Below are positions 1 through 4,990 of a DNA stretch of 7,601 bases, one piece after another. The notes below the pieces were generated by a model that searched no databases, was not told where the DNA came from, and saw only the letters and a list, made by a program, of their open reading frames with translations. Position 1 is the first letter of the stretch; every line of letters begins with the position of its first letter. Source of the stretch: Betaproteobacteria bacterium (lineage in GTDB: Bacteria; Pseudomonadota; Gammaproteobacteria; Burkholderiales; Eutrophovitaceae); NCBI GenBank assembly GCA_009886305.1, contig QXZO01000188.1, positions 1 to 7,601 of the forward strand, written 5' to 3'. Made by a program: the position numbers and the translations under genes.

Positions 1-756
1 CACTCCCTACCCCTCATGGTCGACTCCACGTTTACTACGCCATACTTGATGGAACCTTTCACTCATGGCGCAGATCTTATTTTTCACTCAGCGACTAAAT
101 TTCTTGGTGGGCATGGTGTGGCTATCGGAGGAATATTGATAGACAGTGGGAAATTTGATTGGTCGCAAAGAGATAAATTTCCCACTCTGTCAGAACCATA
201 CAAAGGTTTTCACGACATGGTGTTTACGGAAGAATCTCCCGTCGCCGCATTTTTACTCAGAGCTAGACGAGAAGGCTTACGTGATTTCGGTGCCTGTATG
301 AGCCCTATGAATGCCTTCCAAATCATGCAAGGAGTAGAAACTCTCGGGCCACGAATGCAACGACATATGGAAAATACTCGTTCAGTAGTTTCTTTTCTGA
401 ATGATCATGAATCTGTAAGCCAAGTTATTTACCCAGAATTACCAGGCCACCCTGATCAAAAATTAGCTCGTCACTTACTGCCGAAAGGGTGTGGCGCAGT
501 CTTTACCTTCGAATTGAAAGGTGGTCGCGCAGCAGGCCAAAAGTTTATTGAAAAGCTTAAAATATTTTCTCACCTAGCCAATGTGGGCGACGCTAAATCT
601 CTTGTCATACACCCTGCTTCTACGACTCATTTTCGGATGAGTGATGAAGATTTATTGGCAGCTAGCATAAAACCTGGGACGGTGCGACTATCAATCGGAC
701 TTGAAAATATCGATGACTTACTGGGTGACCTCAAACAAGCACTGAAGTCTCGTTAA
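1..756 (+). CDS. metY: O-acetylhomoserine aminocarboxypropyltransferase (sulfhydrylase), 3' part
   Basis: This is the C-terminal 251 residues of a PLP-dependent Cys/Met-metabolism enzyme. The frame is open from base 1; the ATG at 16 is internal (LMVDSTF, the usual LxVDNTF segment), so about 180 N-terminal residues lie outside the window, judging from the family's usual ~430. The PLP lysine is visible in HSATKF, its codon at 97-99, followed by the GGHG and GG(I/V)(L/I)(I/V)DSGKFDW segment typical of MetY rather than of the shorter MetB/MetZ. The C-terminal stretch from HLANVGDAKSLVIHPASTTH to VRLSIGLEN is also family-typical. MetY makes homocysteine from O-acetylhomoserine and sulfide in the cytoplasm (family knowledge). 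The next gene starts 14 nt downstream, so the two are probably co-transcribed. Family assignment is secure. The exact sulfhydrylase substrate (acetyl versus succinyl ester) is inferred from the length and form of the insert. Confidence 0.93.
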   Translation, partial: HSLPLMVDSTFTTPYLMEPFTHGADLIFHSATKFLGGHGVAIGGILIDSGKFDWSQRDKFPTLSEPYKGFHDMVFTEESPVAAFLLRARREGLRDFGACMSPMNAFQIMQGVETLGPRMQRHMENTRSVVSFLNDHESVSQVIYPELPGHPDQKLARHLLPKGCGAVFTFELKGGRAAGQKFIEKLKIFSHLANVGDAKSLVIHPASTTHFRMSDEDLLAASIKPGTVRLSIGLENIDDLLGDLKQALKSR

Positions 757-770
757 AATTACAATTCACC

Positions 771-1568
771 ATGATCATTACTGTCGATAATCAAGCAACA
801 TATATCTATAGCGCGGCTCAAAGAATCCAATATGACAAGCCAACTGTCCTCTTTATTCATGGGGCAGCGAATGATCACAGCGTATGGAATACACAATGCA
901 GATATTTCTCAACACACGGGTGGAACGCCTTGGCTGTCGATCTCCCAGCGCATGGCAAGACAAATGGGGAAGCATTAGATAGCATCTCCGCACTGTCGGA
1001 GTGGATCAAAAAATGCACAGAGATTCTAAACCTTAAAAATCTCTCGATCGTTGGTCACAGCATGGGTTCTTTGATTGGTCTTGAATTAGCATCAAAATCC
1101 GAAAGTATCGTAAATCAATTAGCTCTAGTTGGCACTAACGCACCGATGCCCGTTTCAGACCATTTATTAGAAACTTCAAAAAACAAACCAGGGTTAGCCT
1201 ACCATATGATTAATCAGTATTCGTTTAGCAGTCGGGCCAAACTTGGGAAAAATGATATTCCGGGTATATCAATGCTAGGCGTAAGTATTAAACTGATGCA
1301 ACGGACTAAACCTGGTGTGTTACATGCAGATTTTGTAGCATGTAACTCATATGTAAACGGCATTACGGCGGCGGAAAAAATCGCCTGCCCTACATTATTA
1401 TTGCTCGGCTCTCAGGATAAGATGACGCCTGCACCTCGAGCAAAAGTAATGGGAGAAGTAATACCCAATAGCACTGTAAAAGTACTATCAGGTACTGGAC
1501 ATGCGTTGATGGCAGAACAACCTAATCAAGTGACCGACTGCCTAAAGGATTTTCTAATTGGTACTTAG
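771..1568 (+). CDS. alpha/beta-fold hydrolase, substrate unknown
   Basis: A 265-residue single-domain alpha/beta hydrolase. The oxyanion-hole HG lies in FIHGAANDHSVW (about residues 28-39). The nucleophile elbow GHSMGS places the catalytic Ser at 97. The acid is probably D216 in LLGSQDKMTP and the base H244 in GTGHALMAEQP. The cap region, about residues 125-200, carries no recognisable signature. There is no signal peptide, so it is probably cytoplasmic. The ATG at 771 is taken because it leaves the normal short strand before the HG motif, but no convincing Shine-Dalgarno sequence precedes it, so translation may be coupled to the metY stop 14 nt upstream. Position next to metY could suggest an ester or thioester substrate tied to homoserine metabolism. 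It is not MetX: that fold relative is much longer with a different elbow. Fold and triad are clear; the reaction is not. Confidence 0.9.
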   Translation: MIITVDNQATYIYSAAQRIQYDKPTVLFIHGAANDHSVWNTQCRYFSTHGWNALAVDLPAHGKTNGEALDSISALSEWIKKCTEILNLKNLSIVGHSMGSLIGLELASKSESIVNQLALVGTNAPMPVSDHLLETSKNKPGLAYHMINQYSFSSRAKLGKNDIPGISMLGVSIKLMQRTKPGVLHADFVACNSYVNGITAAEKIACPTLLLLGSQDKMTPAPRAKVMGEVIPNSTVKVLSGTGHALMAEQPNQVTDCLKDFLIGT

Positions 1569-1607
1569 ATGGAAGTCTTTATTTAAAAGTAACACTAAAA
1601 TCCAGAA

Positions 1608-2111
1608 CTAGACCTGTTTCAGCATTGTCTCGGCATCGCTTACATCCATGCCGCCAGGAGCCTCTTCAAGGTTTACGGTTTTTACAATTCCATCTTCGAT
1701 CAACATAGAGTAACGCTTTGAACGCACACCCAAGCCTCTGGCAGTTAGATCAAGATCCATCCCAACAGCTTTAGTAAACTCAGCGCCACCATCTGCCATC
1801 ATCCGAACTGATCCGGTCGCATTATTTTCTCGACCCCACGCACCCATCACAAAAGCATCATTGACAGATATGCACCAAATTTCATCAACTTTTTGCTTTA
1901 GCGCTGCCGCCTTTTCAACATAGCCAGGTAAATGTCTCGCAGAGCAAGTCGGCGTATACGCTCCTGGTAACGCGAACAGAGCGATCCGCTTACCTTTCAC
2001 CAAATCCGACATCTTGAACTCATTCGGCCCAATGCTGCACCCTTCGGTTTCCTCGTCAATATATTCGCGTAGCGTACATTCCGGGATTGTGTCACCTACT
2101 TTGATGGTCAT
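1608..2111 (-). CDS. Prx5-type peroxiredoxin (AhpC/TSA-redoxin superfamily)
   Basis: A 167-residue thiol peroxidase of the Prx5 group, which reduces hydrogen peroxide and organic hydroperoxides in the cytoplasm. The active-site loop PGAYTPTCSARHLPGY carries the peroxidatic Cys at 56 with the family Pro and Thr before it. The conserved arginine of the active site is in GVRSKRYSML (R130 or R133, R133 by analogy with the human PRDX5 KRFSM motif). Other cysteines are at 12, 25 and 80; none is at a position I can call resolving, so a 1-Cys mechanism using glutathione/glutaredoxin is plausible, as in many bacterial Prx5 proteins. There is no fused glutaredoxin domain. The ATG is supported by AAGGAG just upstream and by the full-length N-terminus (KVGDTIPECTL). 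It is divergent from greB and convergent with the hydrolase gene, 39 nt apart, without an obvious terminator. Confidence 0.94.
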   Translation of the reverse strand: MTIKVGDTIPECTLREYIDEETEGCSIGPNEFKMSDLVKGKRIALFALPGAYTPTCSARHLPGYVEKAAALKQKVDEIWCISVNDAFVMGAWGRENNATGSVRMMADGGAEFTKAVGMDLDLTARGLGVRSKRYSMLIEDGIVKTVNLEEAPGGMDVSDAETMLKQV

Positions 2112-2117
2112 TTTTTA

Positions 2118-2123
2118 CTCCTT
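2118..2123 (-). promoter_or_regulatory. Shine-Dalgarno site of the peroxiredoxin gene
   Basis: Read on the minus strand the site is AAGGAG, six bases upstream of the ATG at 2111. Spacing and match are near ideal and fix this start. Confidence 0.8.
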
Positions 2124-2124
2124 G

Positions 2125-2187
2125 TGAGAATAATTTTAGTTTTTCTTATTGACCGTGATTATACTAGGGTGTCCTTCGCTATTCTCA
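2125..2187. repeat. 8-bp inverted repeat flanking the peroxiredoxin promoter
   Basis: TGAGAATA at 2125-2132 and its exact complement TATTCTCA at 2180-2187 are separated by 47 nt. One arm lies between the ribosome-binding site and the transcript start of the peroxiredoxin gene; the other overlaps its -35 box. Such a pair could be two operator half-sites, but an 8-bp pair in an AT-rich gap can occur by chance. Confidence 0.3.
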
Positions 2188-2188
2188 A
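2158..2188 (-). promoter_or_regulatory. probable sigma70 promoter of the peroxiredoxin gene
   Basis: On the minus strand a perfect -10 box TATAAT lies at 2163-2158. A TTGAGA (5 of 6 matches to the -35 consensus) lies at 2188-2183. The spacer is 19 nt, longer than the preferred 17, so the -35 contribution may be weak or activator-assisted. Transcription would begin near 2151, giving a 5' leader of about 40 nt that contains the Shine-Dalgarno site. The -35 box overlaps one arm of an inverted repeat annotated separately. I found no equally good promoter for greB in the same gap. Confidence 0.5.
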
Positions 2189-2248
2189 ATATTTAACCCT
2201 AATGTGGGCGGGGACAATATACGACTTTTATATAAAAATTTTTACTGT

Positions 2249-2755
2249 ATGGCGTTAAAAAACTACATCACACCGAGCGGCATGAAACGACTCAAAAACG
2301 AAGCACTACACTTGCTTGACGTTGAGCGACCTGAACTTGTCAAAGTTATCCACTGGGCTGCATCTAACGGTGATCGATCTGAGAATGGTGACTATATTTA
2401 CGGAAAGAAAAGACTTCGAGAAATTGATAAGCGCATAAGACTACTCACTAAAAAGTTAGATAGCGCTGTAGTAATTGATCCCGAACACAGGGACGGTACA
2501 GACCAAGTCTTCTTCGGCGCAACTGTCTCATTTCAGCGGGCTGACTGTTGTAAAGACACCATTTCTATCGTCGGCGTTGATGAGGCAGATGCAAAAAAAG
2601 GATTAGTTAGCTGGATTTCTCCGCTTGCAACCTGTTTATTGAGAGCTCGGTCCGGTGACACAGTCTACCTTGACACACCGAGCGGCAGGGAGAAGGTGAC
2701 GCTAATAGCTGTTGAATACAAACGTATTGACATCGATTACCCCCCCCTTCGCTAA
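2249..2755 (+). CDS. greB: transcription elongation factor GreB
   Basis: A 168-residue Gre factor that enters the RNA polymerase secondary channel and stimulates cleavage of backtracked transcripts. The N-terminal coiled coil spans about residues 8-78. Its tip has the motif NGDRSENGDYIYGKKRLREID, in which D42 and E45 are the acidic residues that place the catalytic magnesium. The C-terminal FKBP-like domain starts near VFFGATVSF and includes the family block IVGVDEADAKKGLVSWISPLA. The KKRLREID segment and the Y/F-rich tip favour GreB over GreA. The ATG at 2249 (MALKNYITPSG) gives the normal Gre N-terminus. An in-frame GTG at 2204 would add 15 non-conserved residues. No Shine-Dalgarno site precedes either start; an A5T5 run sits just upstream. 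The 3' end contains a C8 run and its stop overlaps the stop of the convergent GST gene. Confidence 0.93.
   Translation: MALKNYITPSGMKRLKNEALHLLDVERPELVKVIHWAASNGDRSENGDYIYGKKRLREIDKRIRLLTKKLDSAVVIDPEHRDGTDQVFFGATVSFQRADCCKDTISIVGVDEADAKKGLVSWISPLATCLLRARSGDTVYLDTPSGREKVTLIAVEYKRIDIDYPPLR
2752..2755. other. overlapping stop codons of two convergent genes
   Basis: The four bases CTAA hold the TAA stop of greB (2753-2755) and, on the other strand, the TAG stop of the GST gene (2754-2752). No sequence is left between the genes for a terminator. Confidence 0.95.
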
Positions 2756-3450
2756 CCTATTGACGCGTAAGCCGGACTCGATCGGCCGAGACCATCAAAC
2801 AAATCTAAAAGTCTCTCCTGATAATCAAAAACTTCATCTGATTTCTCAAACACTTTTAAACGCGATCCACATCGCATCCACTGAAAGATTCCGACCATAA
2901 TATAATCAGAGAAATTAGGCGTGCGACCTCCAAAAAAATTTTGAGATCTCAGAGTCTGTCTTAGTGGCTCTAATGCCTTTAAAAATTCAACACGCGCACC
3001 TGCCGGATCCCCCCCCCAATCTTCTAAGGAAATCCCAAAACGGTTCTCTCGAGTTTCCCTAAAAACTTTTTGATTAGGTTCGTCTAGTGTCCCATAGAAA
3101 TCCAAAATTCCCATACGTGAAATCAAAATATGTAAAACCGTTTCTGTCCAATACTTTACGAAAAGGGACTGCGCTCGCGACTCATCACCGTCGAACAACA
3201 AATGATTTGGATACTTCTCCTCCAAATAAAGCGCTATATCCCAAGAGTCGAAAACCACCTCGTCATCATCTACTAAGACCGGCACCTTACCCTCGTTTGG
3301 CGTAGGTAAAAGGTCCCTCTCAGTGAGTGCATTAATAGGGATTTCTTTCCATGGCAGCTGCTTATGAGCTAATGCGTACTTAATTCTCCAGCAAAAAGGA
3401 GAAAAACGTATATTGGGATATTTAGTCGCTAAATCATACAACTGGATCAT
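2752..3450 (-). CDS. LigE/LigP-like (beta-etherase-type) glutathione S-transferase
   Basis: A 232-residue two-domain GST. The thioredoxin-like domain (about 1-82) has FSPFCWRIKYALAHK at the start of helix 1, with S17 and C20 as candidate catalytic residues. GKVPVLVDD holds the cis-Pro at 57, and FDSW (D68, S69) is the glutathione gamma-glutamyl binding turn. The C-domain contains the N-capping segment PNFSDY (178-183) and ends LLDLFDGLGR (214-223). From memory, the SP(Y/F)xWRxKYALxHK start, the DSW turn, the RxLEDW region and the LFDGLGR tail all match LigE-family beta-etherases of sphingomonads and the fungal FuA GSTs. LigE-type enzymes use glutathione to break aryl ethers, but the substrate here is unknown. 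It is the last gene of a leftward operon, 3 nt after the YfcG-like gene. A G9 run encodes WGGD (145-148). Family fairly sure, activity not. Confidence 0.85.
   Translation of the reverse strand: MIQLYDLATKYPNIRFSPFCWRIKYALAHKQLPWKEIPINALTERDLLPTPNEGKVPVLVDDDEVVFDSWDIALYLEEKYPNHLLFDGDESRAQSLFVKYWTETVLHILISRMGILDFYGTLDEPNQKVFRETRENRFGISLEDWGGDPAGARVEFLKALEPLRQTLRSQNFFGGRTPNFSDYIMVGIFQWMRCGSRLKVFEKSDEVFDYQERLLDLFDGLGRSSPAYASIG
3009..3017 (-). repeat. nine-base G tract inside the LigE-like GST gene
   Basis: Nine consecutive C on the plus strand (G on the coding strand) cover the Trp-Gly-Gly-Asp codons of the GST. The frame on both sides matches the family, so this copy is intact. Tracts of this length are prone to slippage and to sequencing error. 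Confidence 0.9.
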
Positions 3451-3453
3451 GAG

Positions 3454-4158
3454 CTAGTCCTTTACTTTGATCGTATGGGAGCCTTGCCCAAACAAGATTT
3501 TTTTTGATTCATCGTCAACAACAGGTCCTCTACTGATTTCTTTTCCCTTTGCATATGCTCGAACTACCGAATCTTTCGATCGAATGCGAGCGTACCATTT
3601 TTTTATGGCCGGAAAATCGTCTAGATCCTGTCGCTGCCTTTCATGTAAAACGACCCAAGGATAGCAAGCCATATCCGCGATCGAGTAGTCTTCCGCTATA
3701 TAGTCACGCCCGTCCAGTTGTTTATCCAAAACAGCATACAAACGAGCAGTCTCATTCACATAGCGCTCTATCGCATAAGGAATCGGATCAGGTGCGTAAG
3801 ACACGAAATGGTGATTTTGACCTGCCATCGGTCCGAGGCCACCCATTTGCCAAAATAACCACTCCATAACCTGAGCCTTCTTACGCAGATCATTCGAAAT
3901 AAACTGACCAGTCTTTTCCGCTAGATATTGGAGAATGGCACCCGATTCAAAAATAGAAATAGGCTCTCCCCCATCCATGGGTTCATCATCAATGATCGCC
4001 GGCATACGGTTATTCGGAGCAATCTTTAAAAAGGAGGTTTCGAATTGCTCTCCACGGCCAATATTTATTGGGACAATCTCATAACTCAGGTTTGCCTCCT
4101 CTAAAAACATCGTAATCTTATGACCATTAGGTGTAGGCCAGTAAAATAGTTTGATCAT
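3454..4158 (-). CDS. Nu-class glutathione S-transferase, YfcG/YghU-like disulfide-bond oxidoreductase
   Basis: A 234-residue GST. The N-terminus closely follows E. coli YfcG: YWPTPNGHKITMFLEEA carries T9 and N11, which replace the usual catalytic Tyr/Ser/Cys and bind the glutathione sulfur. NNRMPAI has the cis-Pro at 53 and FESGAIL has the E71-S72 glutathione-binding turn. The C-domain block from EWLFWQMGGLGPMAGQ to NHHF (about 99-118) and IPYAIERY are hallmark Nu-class segments. Members bind two glutathiones or GSSG and act as disulfide reductases. The Novosphingobium member removes glutathione from beta-etherase products (family knowledge). The tail extends about 20 residues beyond YfcG and is Lys-rich. 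A very strong GAGGAGG site fixes the ATG. It lies 18 nt after the HAD gene and 3 nt before the LigE-like GST. Class assignment is confident; the physiological substrate is inferred. Confidence 0.92.
   Translation of the reverse strand: MIKLFYWPTPNGHKITMFLEEANLSYEIVPINIGRGEQFETSFLKIAPNNRMPAIIDDEPMDGGEPISIFESGAILQYLAEKTGQFISNDLRKKAQVMEWLFWQMGGLGPMAGQNHHFVSYAPDPIPYAIERYVNETARLYAVLDKQLDGRDYIAEDYSIADMACYPWVVLHERQRQDLDDFPAIKKWYARIRSKDSVVRAYAKGKEISRGPVVDDESKKILFGQGSHTIKVKD
3458..3462 (-). promoter_or_regulatory. Shine-Dalgarno site of the LigE-like GST gene
   Basis: AAGGA on the minus strand lies seven bases before the ATG at 3450. It is embedded in the last codons of the upstream YfcG-like gene, which supports translation from a shared mRNA. 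Confidence 0.7.
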
Positions 4159-4163
4159 TTCTT

Positions 4164-4170
4164 CCTCCTC
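4164..4170 (-). promoter_or_regulatory. strong Shine-Dalgarno site of the YfcG-like gene
   Basis: GAGGAGG on the minus strand lies five bases before the ATG at 4158. It is the best ribosome-binding site in the window and implies high translation of this GST relative to its operon partners. Confidence 0.85.
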
Positions 4171-4176
4171 ACCGAA

Positions 4177-4860
4177 TTAATCAAATTTTGTCTCGTGAGC
4201 CGCACAAATTTGGTCTGCAATTAACTTGAAGCTCTCCGCGATAATCGTAGGTTTGGGTGCAATCGGATTAGCCGCTATACCAACCCTTTTAATTAATGCA
4301 CCTTTACAGCCAATAGCCATCGCACCGGCTACGTCCCAGGCATGCGCGGCTATTAAATAAGCATTACTGGGTTCGACATCTATTTTCTGGGTCGCGTGCA
4401 CATAAACTTTCGCGTCTGGCTTGAGTGTCTTAACTTCCTCAACCGATATAACTGTTTCAAAAAAATCTATCAGTCCAGCGTACTTTAATTGCTCCTCGGC
4501 CACAGCAACCGGCGAGTTTGTCAGCGCAATCATACGAAAACCAGCCGACTTTAGTATGGTTAAGCCAGGTATTACATCGTCATGTGGTGGCAACTTTTTC
4601 ATCCCGCCAACAATGTCGACTAATGCATCCTCTGTGAGCGAGAGTTCATGACGATCGACAACCATTGCCAAGGCTGAGCGACCGACCTCCGCAAAGTTTC
4701 TAGACCACCCAAGAATTACAGATAACATTGCTGTCTGAATGACTTGCTCAAACCACTCACTGACGACGATCTTATCGCCAAAATGAGATTTGAAGTGAGG
4801 TTCTAAAACTTTCAAATCAAGTAGGGATTCATTCACATCAAAAAATAATACTGGGCGCAT
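4177..4860 (-). CDS. HAD-superfamily hydrolase, haloacid dehalogenase type II-like
   Basis: A 227-residue HAD hydrolase. Motif I is FFDVNESLLD: D8 is the nucleophile and the +2 position is Asn, not the Asp of phosphatases, which fits the dehalogenase branch. Motif II is ALTNSP (T114), motif III is K147 in LKPDAKVY, and motif IV is AAHAWDVAGA with D176. The cap lies between about residues 16 and 95. Compared from memory with L-2-haloacid dehalogenases (SSNAWD, halide-binding Arg after the first cap Trp), the Ser/Asn are Ala/His and the Arg appears to be Phe37, so dehalogenation is uncertain. The ATG at 4860 has AAAGG six bases upstream. An in-frame ATG at 4926 would add a non-conserved 22-residue Cys-rich extension without a Shine-Dalgarno site. 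It is the first gene of the leftward operon with two GSTs and is divergent from gor. Family is sure, reaction unsure. Confidence 0.87.
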   Translation of the reverse strand: MRPVLFFDVNESLLDLKVLEPHFKSHFGDKIVVSEWFEQVIQTAMLSVILGWSRNFAEVGRSALAMVVDRHELSLTEDALVDIVGGMKKLPPHDDVIPGLTILKSAGFRMIALTNSPVAVAEEQLKYAGLIDFFETVISVEEVKTLKPDAKVYVHATQKIDVEPSNAYLIAAHAWDVAGAMAIGCKGALIKRVGIAANPIAPKPTIIAESFKLIADQICAAHETKFD

Positions 4861-4866
4861 ACGTGG

Positions 4867-4871
4867 CCTTT
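4867..4871 (-). promoter_or_regulatory. Shine-Dalgarno site deciding the HAD hydrolase start
   Basis: AAAGG on the minus strand, six bases before the ATG at 4860. The alternative start at 4926 has nothing comparable, so this site supports the shorter protein. Confidence 0.6.
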
Positions 4872-4980
4872 CTTTACAGCAACACGGTTTATTCGCTAAA
4901 GCTTCCTCATGTGCTTCCCAAGTCATAAAGTAAAGCGTGTATTCGTATAAACTAAAGAAGATACAGGGAACTAATTATGT
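4872..4980. other. divergent promoter region between the HAD operon and gor
   Basis: The 130-nt gap between the two chosen starts must hold the promoters for both directions. A TATAAA at 4946-4951 on the plus strand is a possible -10 box for gor, but its -35 partner at the usual spacing (TCATAA) is poor. I saw no convincing sigma70 promoter on the minus strand and no long dyad, so no regulator can be named. Confidence 0.4.
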
Positions 4981-4986
4981 AAAGGG
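4981..4986 (+). promoter_or_regulatory. Shine-Dalgarno site deciding the glutathione reductase start
   Basis: AAAGGG ends four bases before the ATG at 4991. It favours this start over the in-frame GTG at 4937, which lacks a ribosome-binding site and would add 18 residues ahead of the FAD fold. Confidence 0.65.
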
Positions 4987-4990
4987 TAAC

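Noticed and set aside
771..1568. Alpha/beta hydrolase as homoserine O-acetyltransferase MetX
   Set aside because: MetX shares the fold and pairs with MetY functionally, but it is over 100 residues longer and has a different nucleophile elbow and N-terminus.
1569..1607. Terminator between the hydrolase and peroxiredoxin genes
   Set aside because: The 39-nt AT-rich gap contains no stem of useful length followed by a U tract.
2204..2248. Upstream GTG start for greB
   Set aside because: The added 15 residues are not Gre-like and the ATG at 2249 gives the normal family N-terminus.
2112..2248. Possible OxyR site upstream of the peroxiredoxin gene
   Set aside because: The spaced ATAG/CTAT pattern expected for OxyR is not present.
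3498..3505. A8 run forming an A_AAA_AAA slippery heptamer near the end of the YfcG-like gene
   Set aside because: A -1 shift would only swap the last dozen or so residues and stop soon after; it does not join the next gene, and no stimulatory structure is evident.
3549..3869. Open frame of 106 codons on the plus strand opposite the YfcG-like gene
   Set aside because: It lies wholly antisense to a strongly supported GST, and its product has no recognisable motif. The same holds for the open frames at 3087-3305, 4421-4651, 4952-5263 and 6469-6720.
4861..4926. In-frame N-terminal extension of the HAD hydrolase with three consecutive cysteines
   Set aside because: It lies upstream of the conserved fold, has no ribosome-binding site at its ATG, and the internal ATG at 4860 has AAAGG at good spacing.
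4937..4990. 18-residue extension of glutathione reductase from a GTG codon
   Set aside because: No Shine-Dalgarno site precedes it. The MSNYDLVVIGGG start at 4991 has one and matches the family N-terminus.
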